The notes beneath the pieces are model-generated. The model was not told the DNA's origin and searched no databases. It saw only the letters and a program-made list of their open reading frames with translations. 64,000 nt of DNA from Acheta domesticus (lineage: Eukaryota > Arthropoda > Insecta > Orthoptera > Gryllidae), in contig JAHLJT010003656.1 in NCBI GenBank assembly GCA_031308135.1, positions 72,558,984-72,622,983 on the forward strand, given 5' to 3'. Positions 21,011 through 34,265 of the stretch are shown in pieces (the first letter of the stretch is position 1; every line of letters starts with the position of its first letter). The position numbers and the translations under genes are program-made.

Positions 21011-22890
21011 GGTGCCTGGTCCATGCTTTTCTTCACGGTCCTTCACGATCCGAGGTACAGTAGGACACAGGATGAAATCGTTTCACATAAGAATCATATT
21101 TGTGAACAATTGAAAAGGCAACTTGGTTTCTTGTACAACGAATTCCGGCCCCCGATCCGACCTCAACTGTCCGCCAGCCCTGCCGCGCTGCTACGACGCG
21201 AATCGCACCCCTATATCTAGCGTGGCCATTCGCGATCTGATGGTCACATCTTTGTTATTTCATATCTCCACCGTCATTTCATTTTTGACCCTCTTCCCCT
21301 CCTTTTCTTCCTTCCTTCTTCCTTCCCTGAAGCTCTCCTGCATTTCTCCTTTTCTCCTCCACCGCGCAACTCTCGCGCAAACACTCTTTCTCTCTCCCTG
21401 ATCCCACTCTCAGTACCTTCCCATTCCTCTTTCTCTTTTCGTACCTCTTGCTCTTTAAGTGGTTATCTCTTCTTCTCAAGCTTTCTCCTTCACCGTTTTA
21501 TTTTAAAATTTCTATCTTTATTTCTTTCTTTCCTCCGTTTGAATTTCCATTGAAATCATTTCTTGTTTTCATTTTAAGTGATTGAGGCAAGCGCTATGTG
21601 CGGTGTTTCTGTAACGCTTGATATCAGCCTAGCACCGTAACATGGACTTAAGATTTAAACTTTTCCATCACCCTGTATTTTCTTTTACGATCACATACCT
21701 CCTCCTTGCTCTGCCGTCCTTATACGCTTTCTTCACATGTGTTTTCTTTATTTTACTTTCACTCAATTCTCTTCGATTGTTTTACAAGTAGTTCTGGCGC
21801 GAGCGTTGTTCTTTGATTTCGTGTACCGCCGTGGTAATTTTCGGACTTCATACCTCAACTTTGTTGTCTCTCTTCGTTCTCTTCTGTCGTTTCCTACCTT
21901 TCCATTTCCACGTCAAATACAACGATTCCGAATTAACATCATTTTCAATTTCACAGAATAAAGCCTTAATTTAAAATTCAGGGAAGATGGTTAAGAACAA
22001 ATTCGTATTCGTCTGGTGGTTCAACGTGTTATAATACAACAAGAGCTCTCTGTATTCATTGCTGTCCCCGTGGATACGACGATAATAAATATACTTATAT
22101 AGTAATCAAGTAACCCCCCGCCCGACGGCCGCCCGTCATTCACGGTTAGACCCCCTTTTGATGCAACAAGCGTGACAAATGAGATATCATTCGACGCGTT
22201 TCGTTCTCCTGGTCGACAATTGATCATTATTTTGCCAATACAATTATACGATTCTAAGAAATGTCTTTAAAAACTGATTTAGGTTTTTTAGCAAGTAAAA
22301 GGCTTTGAAGGTGACTTACGACACCTGCAGGAATGATAAATAACTCATTCGATGCCTCTCAAGAAGATGGACCGATTGACCCAATTCTTAGCCGCTTCGC
22401 TTTAGGGTGTTCTGGAAAAACTCTAGAAAAAGTGTTCTTGAAGGTTTCATTTCACATAAAAGTACGTTGGTGCAACGTTGTGGATTACTATACTCTATCT
22501 CCAGCATTTATGTAAATCTTGAAAACAATTTAAACACGTATTTTAAACAGTCCTTATTAGTGAAAGTTTCTAGGCACGAAAAAAGACCAACCAGGCAACT
22601 GTAATACGTTTAAAATATATTTTTATTAAGAAATCACAAATAAAAATTTGTAACAAAAATATCTACTGGAATCGCAACGCTAAGCTAGTTTTTTAAGTAC
22701 TTTCCTAATTTGGATCAATAAAACTATTACGGTGAGCTAAAGTTCATCTTTTATCTTTTTGAACTTGATTGTCCAATCATTTTCTGATCCGTAAATGCTA
22801 TATTTTCTCTGTAAAAAAAAAAGATAATTTCAACTACGTGATCATTTAACGAAATACAGATCTTTACGTACTCTCCCGTCAGTATCCATA
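21011..22890. other. Intergenic DNA, nothing recognised
   Basis: C/T-rich to about 21550, then AT-rich. Short frames only. Confidence 0.5.
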
Positions 22891-24540
22891 ATTTTACCTA
22901 CATTTTTCTACTCTCCCTTCTCCTAGTTCCAACCCTTCCACAGGTTCCAAAGGAGTGTCAGCGTTGCCTGCCCCTCCGCAGCCAGCGCGTGCGCCCTTGT
23001 TATCCCGGCGTAGATTCTGCCTCACCCGCCTGCTTCTGCTCGTTCCTCTGCGGACGCCCTTTATAGCACCATAACGCCGCCATTTTTCCACGTCCGTTCC
23101 TTCCCTTGCGTCCGCCGTGCACGCGCACCGACCGCAGTGCACAGTGGGTCCGAATTGACAAAAGGCTCAATTCAAGGGTCCGGTGCACAATGGGTGTAAG
23201 TGAAATTTTGGAAAATTTTGAGATAAGTGTACGCATGTTAAGTAAAAACTCAATTCTTGTGGACACAGAGTGTATTTAAGTTGCACAAACAGTTACTGCG
23301 TTCTAGCGTTGGAAAGTAAATGCCTTAAAAAGCATTTTCATCATTTAACTTTGAATTCAATTTTCTTAATATCACATTTAGTGCACTTAAATCCTTTGTG
23401 CCCCAAGCCCTTCAACTCATTCACATACATGAAGCCCCATATAATAAATATTAATCATTTCTAGAGCATGTAGGACATCGAAAATTATAAATTAGTACCA
23501 AAGAAGTTGGGATGGGAAACCTCTTATAGCAAAGTTGTGAGATTGCCCCTGGTACATTTTCTCCTGATTGGTGAACAACCCATCTTACATAGGTGTTTGG
23601 CACGTACACCAAAAGCTAGAATCCCTTCGAGTTAGAATGTGTACCTGCCAAACAGCAGTGCAAGATGAGTTGCCTACCAACCTGAGGCAAATTCCTTTTG
23701 TTTAACTTCGTTGTATGAGATTTCTCACCACACGATCATTGACAAAAATTATAATTTTCGGCTCCCTACTTACCCCAGAAGTTTGTAACACATATTTTGT
23801 AACATCTGATCATTAACAACAGTTTTAAAACAGTTTCAAAATGTATATATCAGATACACACGTTGTACGTAGAAGTTATGATAGTGCATTGATTGTTGGG
23901 ATTTTGTTATCGTTGGGAAAGAACAATGTATCAGAACGTAAGTATTTAAAATGTCACAAAACATAAAAACCTAGAAAAGGTATTCTGCCATAAAATATGT
24001 TCGTTTTTAACACGATTTGTCTCGTATTACTTAATTGAAAATATTGTTATGGATACGTTTTCTAATGTTTCACATGAAATTAGTATGTGATAAGTAAGTG
24101 ATAAGTAAAAGAAAATAATAAACAATTTCACGTCTGTTTCAGTGGCATCACTATAATGCGTTAATAAACTGAGGTAAAAAGAGAAAATAAAATCATTTTC
24201 AATTTCGTTATACCATTTAGATTGCGTTGTATCCTTCCTCTCCACTTCACTGAGTGTCCCGTTATGAATACTAAAATGCAGTACATTGTTCGTACTCAGT
24301 GATCCAGAAATCATATCACGGCTTACTTAAAATTTAATGCACATTTTAAATTTTTCTGACACCGTAGAGTTGCTGCAACATGCTGGCCATGTACCGATAG
24401 TTCACATTGTGAATTTTTTCGCATTTTTTATCAAACGTTCCAAAGGGGAAGGGACACCGTCATCCCACAATATATATAGTCCTAGTCAATCAAAATCTTC
24501 GAAATCTATTAAACTCATTGTTTACTTGCGTTTCCAGGTG
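22891..24540. other. Intergenic DNA with one hairpin
   Basis: A modestly GC-rich patch at 22890-23160 has no recognisable domain in any frame. A hairpin-forming inverted repeat lies at 23581-23667 (separate entry). The rest is AT-rich and unassigned. Confidence 0.5.
23581..23667. repeat. Imperfect inverted repeat (hairpin)
   Basis: TGTTTGGCACGTACAC at about 23594-23609 pairs with GTGTACCTGCCAAACA at about 23639-23654, and the outer CATCTT pairs with AAGATG. It may be a small foldback element; no target duplication was confirmed. Confidence 0.5.
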
Positions 24541-24544
24541 CGTT

Positions 24545-25018
24545 AATTGCTATGGCCATTAGTCCCGTAAGAGTACTGTTTTTTCTGGGAGGTGGCGGTG
24601 ATCTCCTGGTGGATGGTGAGATCCGGCGCCGACTTACACGTCATCAACCAGGCATATCCCACAAGCGGGACACCTCTCTACCCGGAAAAACTCTGAGATC
24701 CCGATATGTATGATAGTGTAGAGCGTGTGTTTGTGTAAGTAAGAGGTGAAGATAGGGCTTGGAAGAAGAAGAAGAATAAAAGATAGCGCCCGGTCCTTGC
24801 TTGGTTTGCCAGAGTATTGCTCCAACATTCGCCTGATGTTCATGGGAGAAACTGCGAATTAGAGCAGCCGGCTACTAGAATTCTTTTCTAAACAACAGCT
24901 GAACTCGACCTAGCTGTCTGGCTAGCATCGAAAATCCTGCCACAGTCTGGACTCGAGCTCTAGGACCTCCCGGCCACAGGCACTGCGATGACATCAGTTA
25001 CCATGAGCCGCCTAGCCC
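24545..25018 (-). repeat. SINE copy 5, minus strand
   Basis: The complement shows the family in reverse order: the 3' GAGATCCGGCGCCGACTTAC block near 24620, the GAGCAGCCGGCTACTAGAATT body segment near 24862, and the head with GGACTCGAGCTCTAGGACC (complement of the B box region) near 24950. Nearly full length, with moderate divergence. Confidence 0.75.
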
Positions 25019-25194
25019 GTTGAAGTGTATTAAATACGCGTTTATTTCCTCATTGTTTCCGTTTCCCGGCTGTCCTGAGCCACTGTGGGATGCGTCCGGG
25101 CCGGGCGCGCGCGTCTCTGCGTATCGGCCGACCCATCGTGCCGTCGCCGGCCGTCGCTCGCTGTCGCTGGACGGCTCGGCACTTCCGGATGGTC

Positions 25195-26650
25195 GAGCCA
25201 CACGCCGCCCCGCCCCGCCCCGCCCCGCCTGCCCCATCCCTCCCCTCCTCCCCGCCCCACCCCCCACGCTCACCCCGCCACGTCACGCCTCGCCACTCCC
25301 CGCCACGCCACGCACCGCTACTCCCCGCCACAGCACGCCACGTCACGCCTTCCCCAGCCCCGCCCCGCCCCATCCCGCCCCTCCCCTCCACGCCCCACAC
25401 CGTCCCGTCACGCCCCACCCCACCACGCTCACCCCGCCACGTCACGCCTCGCCACTTCCCGCCACGCCACGCACCGCTACTCCCCACCATACCCCGCCAT
25501 GTCACGCCTTCACCAGCCCCGAACCGCTCCGCCCCGCCCCGCTACGCCCCGTCCGGCACCGCACCGCCTCACCCCGCCCCGTGCCGCGCCACACCGTTCC
25601 AGTCAGCTCTACGAGCGTGTGACAGCGCCCGCCGGAAGCGCCGCAGAATCGTTGACGTTGTGCTTCTGACAACGACATCGTTCGGACCGTCGGCTTCTCC
25701 TCTCCACGCCTCGCGCCAACGCACTCCGCTCAGCCGCGCTCGTTCGCACCTTTCTAATCCGCTCCGCTCCCCTCCACACCACCTTGCCACAGCCCACTAT
25801 CCCACCGCACCACACCTCACTTCTCGCCCCCCTTGCTCCACCCCGCCTCGTCCCACCCTTCCTCGCTCCACCCTATCTCGACACACCGCACCTCGCACCG
25901 CACCGCTTCGCTCCACAACTTCTAGCAGCACCCCACCGCGCTCCACTCCAACTCGTCACACCCTTCCTCTCGCACCACACCATCTCCCCAACCCACCCCT
26001 GCCCAACACACCCCGCTACGCTCCACCCAAACTCGCGATGCTGTCCAGCCTCACACACCGCGCATCGAACCAATGCATCCTGCCCGCCCCCGCTACTCTG
26101 CCACGCTTCACGCCACCGCGATCCCCACGCTGCGCCCCGCTCCGCCCTGACCCGCTCCTTCCCGCCTCGCCTCACCACGCCCTACCCACTTCAACCCTAC
26201 CTTCCCCACCCCTACCAGCTGTGCCATCACCGCTCTCTCTTCTCTGCTGTGCCTGATCCGCTGTGCCTTCTACGCTGTGCTTGTCTCTCTGTACCAACCC
26301 CGCTAGGCCTTCCCCGCTGTGCCAACTCGCCTGTGCCTTCCCCGCTGAGTCTTCCCCGCTGATCCTTCCCCGCTGAGCGTTCCCGGCTGTATCAACTCCG
26401 CCTTGCTTTCCCTGCTGTACCAGCCCGCTGTGGCATCTCCGTTCTGCCTACTCTGCTGCGCTTGTTCCACTGTTCTCTCCGCGTTCTCACATTCCCGCTA
26501 TTCGCCTCTCCTGTTTTTCCCATTTAGTTCATTCTCGTTTTCGCTATGTCTTACTCGTCCTCATCCTGCCGCACCTCACTTCACACAGCACCCCCATCCA
26601 TCTCGCTCCACTCCGCCCCTCGCCGCCTTCCCTTTCCCGCCACGCTCATC
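25195..26650. repeat. C-rich degenerate tandem repeats
   Basis: Short units such as CGCCACGTCACGCCTCGCCA (at about 25276 and 25435) and CACCGCTACTCCCC recur; a duplication of about 160 bp is visible between 25270 and 25510. Further on, CCGCTGTGCCTTC-type units repeat at 26240-26400. The plus strand is C-rich throughout. Long frames with Pro, Arg and His repeats are by-products. Confidence 0.7.
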
Positions 26651-26664
26651 CTCCACCTCGCACA

Positions 26665-27216
26665 CCGGGAGATGTGGCTCAGAGCATCAAATGATGTCAT
26701 TGCAGTGCCTTTGATCGGGAGGTCCTAGATTCCAGTCCCGACGATGGCAGGAATGACATTCGACATTAGCTACATAGATAAGTAGAATTCAATCGCAGTC
26801 TAGAGAATTCTATCTGCGGGCTGCCCTGAACGGTAATTTTCCTTGGTTTCTTCGTTCAACACCAGGCGAATCCCAGAGTAGTATTCTAACAAAAGGGCCA
26901 CGGACCGCGCGCGATCTTCCCTTCCTTTTGTTTGTTCTAACCTTGCTTCTTACTTAGACATACACTTACATGCGCTACACTACCACACATACCGGTAGAC
27001 CAGTCGGGAGTATAGAGCGTGTCCCGGCTGGGGCGGTGCCCCATTGGTTGGAGATACCTGGTTGAGGGAAACCCCGTTAGCCGACGGTATGTCGGTTCCG
27101 AATCTCACCATCCTTCAGGGGAAGATCACTGCCACCTCTGGAGAAAAACATACACTGCACTTACGGGACTGAAGACCTTCGCCGTTGACGCGCCCGGAAT
27201 CGCTAATCAATCAATC
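26665..27216 (+). repeat. SINE copy 6, near full length
   Basis: From the head 'GATGTGGCTCAGAGCATC' to the tail 'GACGCGCCCGGAATCGC' followed by AATC repeats (27204-27216). All family segments are present in order, including the 'CACCAGGCGAATCCCAGAGTAG' type segment and GGTATGTCGGTTCCGAATCTC. Together with copy 2 it is the best guide to full length, about 540-550 bp. Confidence 0.82.
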
Positions 27217-28755
27217 AAAAAATCCACTTCTTACCGTCGAAAACACAGGCTCTGTAGCTCTTCCACGGCTCCCGCAGAGGAAAGAGGTGAATTCAGGCCG
27301 GAAGAATCGCGGGTCGAAGTGCGCTCCTGGAGAGAGGAAGAGAGAGATCACGCCGAAAGCAGATTGCCGAAGTTAAATCGTCGCCGCGCGTCGATTGACA
27401 AATGGAGAGTGGATGTGCTTTCTGTGGCTGTCGCCCGATTGTTCCCGTAGAGTGTAAGAAAGAGCGTCTATTCGCGATAAAGTAGGTATTTAAGGAAAGC
27501 GTAGCGTGTGACGTTGAAGAACGAAATGTAACAGGAAGGGAGAAGGGTATGTAGGAAGTGCGAGAGGGAAAATGGACATCATTGGTGAGATTTGAATCTG
27601 AGAAGAGAATGGAGTTTCTGGAAGTCGGAGAAGGCATAAAGAAACGTGTGTTGAAGTTGTACTCGATATTGATAGTATGCTGACAGTTGGAGTTTTGATT
27701 ACATGTGAGGGAAGTACTTATATTCAATTCGTTGTGGGAGGTGATTTCATAACTAAACTGTGTTTTGTAATTCGTGCTGATGTTGTTGAAAGTTTAATGC
27801 CGCATTTCTCCAAAATTATCTCGTATTAAAATTGACTCGTATAAAAAATAATTGTAAGTACATTGGTTTTCTGGTTTTATTTTGATTTTACATACGTCAC
27901 ACACACATACACACACGTCAAGAAAATAATTCTTTGTAAAAGTCATTGTTTGAAGGAATAAAGGTTATGGAATTCAATATGATCGATCAGATGAATAATC
28001 TGAAACACTTCTCTTAAGATCGATTGGTACTTTTGTGCCGAAATTGAAGATTTCACGGAGCTACCCAATTTGATGTATTTGCATTTTATGTGTGTGTCAA
28101 TTCACTTAAACGTTTTATTGGCAAAATTATTGTATTGCATTGAGACTCCTTAGGACAAAATTAGGATTTTTTCATAGCCATGACATTGAAACTATTGTAA
28201 ATATTAAAATCTCATGTTTATCTTTTAATTGTATTATATATAACATGTATGATATTTAATGCCCATTACATATGTTGTAAATTACTTGTGAGTTCTTCTA
28301 CCACTGTACCACTACACGTTTTTAGCATTTCCCTTCACCAAAAAATGTGTGTTTTTGTTCCAATTGTTTCTGTAAATAAGATAAGCGTTTCCTTTCAGTA
28401 TATTTTATTTTATTGATTTGAACAATAAACTATTTAGTCAGGCTTAATTTTCTTCAATGCTTTCTTGAGAAATTGCTACAATATAAGCTATGTAACTGAA
28501 AGTCAATAATTACAATCCGGGTGGATGGAGGTCATTCTACAGAACTGGGTAGATAAAGTGAAACCAGTGCAACTCAAATTTAACTTCAAAATGTCTATTG
28601 GGTGGGTCATTCAATATTTAAACATACAAACATTTTCAGTGAAGGAAACGATTAATGTAGGCAATTGAAGCATTTATAAATGTTAGTTACAACCTTGGGA
28701 AGAGTGTCAATTTGTAGTTCGATTAATATTTACATATATAATATGAACTTAACCT
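27217..28755. other. Intergenic DNA, nothing recognised
   Basis: An open frame near 27019-27450 lies partly within the SINE and has no domain. The rest is AT-rich, with a short CA repeat near 27898-27918. Confidence 0.5.
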
Positions 28756-28774
28756 TTAAAGTCTTAGTTACTAC

Positions 28775-29860
28775 GGTATGTCCATTTGAAGAGAGTATTT
28801 TTGAAGAACATCGTTCTGTGATCCAATTGTTTTCTTTCAGCAAGTGTACAGCCATCAGAAATATTCTTTTGGATGAACAAACATTAATCCTGTAATTGTT
28901 TCAATCACGCGAGTTTTTACGCGTAGGTGGAAAAGTTTAAATGTGACCGCAAAAGCTACATTGACGAGCATCGCCGCGGGCGACCTGCAACAGTGTCGAC
29001 ATCGACAGAAGAATCTCGTTTTAATTTGCACCTCCGAGAAGACCGTCGACTTCCAGTTGAACAAATTGTGGGAGAATGTGAAGTATGTGTTGACAACACA
29101 TACCATCATTCAGATCAAAATGAACCACAGTAAGATTTTGTAAGGTGTGTTCCAATAGAGCTTAACACATCACAAATCCGAGTGACTTCACAATTGCACC
29201 GAGTTCAAATATTGTTTCAATTTTGAATGTGGCCGATTTTTAGGTGATTTTGTGAGGTGAGTTTAACCTGTAATGAAACCTGAATACGTTATTTTGCGCC
29301 AAATTCTAGGCATCAAAACGCGCAATGGGACCTCGTATGATGGTAAGAAATTCAAAACGCAACTATCTCCTGGTAAAATCATGTTAACCAATTGTTGGAA
29401 TTCCCACGTTACAATTTTCTGTGATATTTGGCTAAGCTACGCACTGTCAATAGCGTATACTACTCAGACAACAGTGAGAACAAATTCAAACCCGAATTTA
29501 ACGGGGAATGTTCGGGATGGCAGAGAAAAGGCGTGCTTCTTCTTCAAGACAACGCTCGACCTCATACGGCAAAACTGACGCTGAAAACTACCAGCAAAGT
29601 GGATTGGGAGCTTCTACCACATCCTCCTTAGAGCTCTGACATCGCCTCTTCAGATTTTTATCTGTTTGGTCCGATGAAAGGAGCTTTGCGTGGCATCAAG
29701 TTTAACGGCAACAAAAAAGTAAAGAAAAAAGTACAAAACTCGCTTCGAGATCAAGGTAAAGAATTTCTAGCTGAGAAGCTAAAAAGCCCTCTTAAAAAGA
29801 GGAACTAGTGCAGATAAGTTGGTAGGGATTACATAGAAAATTTGACACAAAATTGTATCG
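28775..29860 (+). pseudogene. mariner transposase relic
   Basis: Pieces of a mariner (DD34D) transposase appear in several frames. From the 5' end: an N-terminal EEHRSVIQLF-like stretch near 28808, GRPATVSTSTEE with the following EDRRLPVEQI helix (about 28978-29066), SPGKIMLT (about 29370), GVLLLQDNARPHTAKLTL containing the second catalytic Asp (about 29533-29586), and WELLPHPP, then a stop, then SSDIASSDFYLFGPMKGALRG with the third Asp (about 29605-29697). The C-terminal 'DYIEN' end is near 29832. In mariner elements this enzyme cuts and rejoins DNA at TA sites. Frameshifts, missing segments and stops make it non-functional. Terminal repeats were not identified. Confidence 0.85.
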
Positions 29861-32800
29861 ATGTAATGAAACTGTTTTGCTGTGCAGCTATTTGCTTGAC
29901 TTCTTTTAGTATATTACTCCTATATCTTACTACTTTACGTTAAAAGTTAACATTAGCGGAGTACATGTGAACCGAAGTTTGTTCACTTTGATGTGTTTCA
30001 GTTTGATACACTTTAAAACTTTAAACATCGTCCTTATAAGCAGTTGTATAATGTTTTGAAAGTTTATGTTTTTGATAAATAATCATGATATCGTTTATTT
30101 ACTTAGATTTTGACTTACTGTAAAATTCCCTTAAGAGAATAACACTCAGTCTGACTCTTCCAGAGTAAATCTCCCACTTTGTGAATGCGAAGTGAGAATA
30201 TATTGCTCCAGTATAATTGGCCTGCAAGCGCCGCAGGGCACAATGTATCAAATATCAGACCCTACAAATTGACATCTACACAGGGACGCCCAATAGTCAA
30301 TACACAGATTCGTGTTGCAAAGGCAGCGCAATTGAAGTTACTTTATTGCCAGTCTCGCACAGATTCACATCTGTCGAATCTCGCCTTTTTGTCAGCATAT
30401 ATGAGGTCAATGAAAATAGACGCACCATTCTTGAATACATGTTGTTTTATTACGCTTTTATTCGCAAAAAAGGTGCCGTAAAAACGCATTATCTTGTAGA
30501 AGCTTTTAAACTAGAATGACGAAATGTAAATATGTAAATTTTGATTGCTGTTGATGGTTATTACATCAAGCATTGAGGTTAATTGCAGGCAATATTGTGC
30601 TTCAAGAACAAAGACTCTTGAATTCTCATACATGAAAAAATTTTAATTTCTCAACACTTCAGCATCAACACTTGTAAGAGTTAGAATAAAATACACGTCT
30701 ATCGCTTTCAACATGTTTTCCAAGTTGTATTCCGTGAATAACATTATTCATAGCAATACACGGTATGGGTGATCCATGAAAATTTATAATTCAGTTTTCA
30801 ATAACTATTAAGCAGTTTGACATTTATTAAAATCTTTACCATTCAATTTTATTCTTGCGGCACAATCCTTTTCATCTGTGTTCATGGTTGTATTATTCTT
30901 TAATTATATTTCTTTCTTTCATTTTGTGTAAATGATATTTCACTACGTTGAAGAGCAATAGATGTTATTTTATATTGTGATCACGAGGTTAATTTTATAT
31001 AACGCTTTTTTAAATGCCACTAATATCGGCTAGTATGATTTTAACAATTATTGTTTATTCACTTCTCACAACGAGAAAGTCTTGAGAAATGTGACATGTT
31101 ATTATTAATATCAGAAAGAAATCAGTATTTGTGACAAGAAAAACATTCAATATCTGCTCATTTGTTACATTTTCCATTTTTTATTTTGGTACTATGTGTC
31201 GCTATTACCTTTCTGATCGTAAAATATGAAGCCCTTTAAAACAATTTTCCTTTGAAGTATTTTCGCAACTCGAGAGCTTTTCTCATTTAATACACTTAAT
31301 TTTTAACTTGGAGGAAAGTAGATATCCTTTTTCAGATAAGTCCTTTTTATTATAACTAAATCGAACATTATGTTCTCAAAGGCTGAGGTAACATTGCGAG
31401 AACTCTTATTTCGGATAAAATTTAAATGGAATGAATAATAAAACTAGATTAATTTAAAAATGTAAGTTTCCTCGGCCTGAGCCAAAAGGTTCTTGGCTGT
31501 CAGGTACACCTCGCGTACTTTCGTTTTGTCTTTTCATTTTTTATTATTTCTTTTAATATTTAAGATTGGCATTTGTGCCTAGTATGCGGCGACTCACTGA
31601 CAGCCAAAAATCTATACTCATTTATACTGTCACGTCGATTGACATGATACGATTTTTTAGGTAAGAAGCGTCACTTAATATAACGACGTATGATCAGACA
31701 TTGTTGTGCGTGTTATGTCATTTGATATTATTTTATCATTTAAAGAGTTTTTATTATTTAATGTAATTTTTTATACATTTATCTATGTAAAGATGACTAG
31801 GTAGTCATCATTTATTTTTCCGATGCAAGATACACATAGTAATATATTTTTTGTTATTTTTAATAGGTTTATTTAATTTATGGTTTATTTATTTAAGTTT
31901 ATTTTTATTCAGTGACTACAATTTATATTTAATTTGTGTATTTGAATGAAAAATTCCAAAGCTGACGTTATTTCAACACAATATATATGTTGAAATGTTT
32001 TCATAAAAATCACGATATTTAGATTTCATTCGTACTTGATGTCCGGTGAGTCAAAGAATCGCAAACGTGGACGACTCTAAATATTCTGTCCCACATGGAT
32101 TTATTCGAAGTGACAGGACGTGTTTGATTGACACGTGGTCAGAACAGTAATTTCCTTTGATTCCGAAATATGGAGTCGCGTTTGTAGAATTACGCCCCGC
32201 TGACATCGTGACCCCACGTCTGTCGCGTCTCTTTCTGTCAAATGCACGTGCATGAGGTATGTAGAAACGTGTTCCCGTGGTATGGTATCGTTAATATTTT
32301 TGTTGAAAATGCACTTCTTTTGATTCTTCTTGCTTTGTGAAGTATTCCATTTAGTATAATAGTTCTATTGGCTATGAAACGTTATATTTTAAAACAAAAT
32401 GCACATTTTAATTATAGATATTTTCAGATTTTTTTTTTGTGTAATGGAATTGAGATATTTTTAATTGTCAAAAAAAACGTTTACTGTGTATGGATTCTTT
32501 TAAAAAAATTGAAAGTTGAAAAACCTTTTTAAACAAATATTCAAGACGATAAAATAAGCTAAGAATTTTTGGCAAAAAATCTAGCTGACAAATCTGTGAC
32601 CTTCAGAGCAAGCGAATTGGCAAGCGAGTTTTATCATTAATAAAGAATATCACCAGAGTGTTAACTGGTGATGTAGTTTTGGAGGTCTGCGCAGCAAAAG
32701 GCAATTCCATACACCAATTATTGAAATATCGAAATACCACAGGTAATAATATTAATATTTAATATCATAGAAATTCAACTTAAAATTATTTTTATAAAAG

Positions 32801-33480
32801 TTTTATTAGTGGGTTGTAAATATTAGGCCAAGCAATCGAATGTATCTGATGAGAAAACTGAAGAAATCAGAAAATTGAAATTAATTAGTGACACCGACTT
32901 CAGAACCCGGTGCAAGTATAGCTTGCGTTGGGACAGTTGAAAACTTCATAAACGTTACAGATAGTCTCCAAAAATAATTTATGTCTTGCAAAACTAACAG
33001 TATATTTTTATAACCATTATATTTCGTATAATAATATAACCATATAATTTTAACATAAAAGGAAAGTGGACATATTGAAGAGAAAATTAATTTTGATTAA
33101 GTGATGTTTCCCATTATCATCAAATCATTAGAATTAGAATACTTGAAGACATAGAGACAAAAATTTGACTTTTTAAGTATTAAAATATACAGTTAAAGCT
33201 AATTCGAAAGTTTTATTCAATACTTGCCCAATATGATTATGTATTAATCTTTCATCTAGAGATAATAAGCAAAAGTTACAGCAATTTTTGTGAACAAAGT
33301 ATAATTCTGTATATTAATTTTGGAGTTCTTGAATAAGCTGTTAAAACACTAGGTGCATTGCAATGCATTATTATAATAAAATATTTATCTTCTTTATTTA
33401 AACACATTATATTTGTGGCAATACAATTTATGTTCAAATAAGAGCAATGGCATAAATTGATTGATAAACAATCTCAACAT
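29861..33480. other. Long AT-rich stretch, nothing coding recognised
   Basis: AT-rich throughout. A 100-codon frame at 30217-30519 has no recognisable domain. One small inverted repeat at 31493-31607 is listed separately. Confidence 0.55.
31493..31607. repeat. Small inverted-repeat element
   Basis: TTGGCTGTCAG at 31493-31503 and its exact complement at 31597-31607 enclose an AT-rich centre. Inner arms match partially. It could be a tiny MITE, but no target duplication is evident. Confidence 0.4.
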
Positions 33481-33488
33481 AATTCGAA

Positions 33489-33722
33489 TTAATAAATAAT
33501 TAGGGGAAATAAAATAAGTTTTATTTGTTCTCCTTTTGTACCAAAATTAGTAACATGCCAAAGGTTCTTTAAAACCTCCCTTTCAGCATACATTTTTACC
33601 AGCAGATTAACAGCACCAGCCATAACATTCATATAGAAAAATCTCATAAGTCGCTGATATCCAGCTTCCATCACATGAATATGCATATCCCCATGTTTAG
33701 CAGAGCCTCTGGTCATAAAACT
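33489..33722 (-). other. Unidentified minus-strand open segment, possible exon
   Basis: The C-terminal half of a minus-strand frame (residues after about 68 of the frame beginning at 33926) has balanced, protein-like composition, including KHGDMHIHVMEAGYQRLMRF and NVMAGAVNLLVKMYAERE. This contrasts with the Pro-rich, repeat-derived part upstream. A pyrimidine tract ending TTTTCTGCAAG precedes it, which could be a splice acceptor, and an AATAAA lies at its end. I do not recognise a family. It may be a terminal exon, a processed pseudogene or chance. Confidence 0.25.
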
Positions 33723-33829
33723 TGCAGAAAACGCGTGGCATGGGACGTGGAGAGGCGCTTCCGAATGGACAGAGTGACGGGCCGAAATTGACAGGTGGTG
33801 ATCGCTGCTGCGACCGAGACCGGAAATTG

Positions 33830-34010
33830 AAGCGAGGGCCATTCCGACTTCAAAATCAGGCGGCGGGGGCGGTGGCAGGGGCGGAAGCTGCGGCGAGTGT
33901 GGAAACATGGCTGATGGCGTTGGCACTGGCGCTGGATGAGGCCAAAACGAAGGCGAGGGAGGGAACTACGAAAATGTGAGTGGGCGAGGGTGGCACACGT
34001 GACTACGAGG
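33830..34010 (+). repeat. Dispersed repeat, copy 1
   Basis: The stretch 'GGAAGCTGCGGCGAGTGTGG...GGCACTGGCGCTGG...GCGAGGGAGGGAAC' matches copies at about 35930-36035 and 36413-36510. Confidence 0.75.
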
Positions 34011-34265
34011 TGGAGGGAGGACGAGAAAGTGGGGGAGGACGAGAAGGTGGGGGAGGACGAGAAGGTGGGGAGGACGAGAAGATGGGGGAGGACGAGAAGG
34101 TGGGGGATGACGAGAAGGTGGGGGATGACGAGAAGGTGGGGGAGGACGAGAAGCTGGGGGAGGACGAGAAGCTGGGAGAGGACGAGGAGGTGGGGGAGAC
34201 GCGAATGTGGGAGAAGACCAGAATGTTGGAGAGGACGAGAATGTGAGACGGGACGAGAGGGTGGG
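34011..34265 (+). repeat. 18-bp minisatellite
   Basis: Repeated GGGGGAGGACGAGAAGGT-type units with single-base variants. The period is divisible by three, giving a six-residue GEDEKV repeat on one strand and Pro/Ser-rich frames on the other. Confidence 0.9.
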
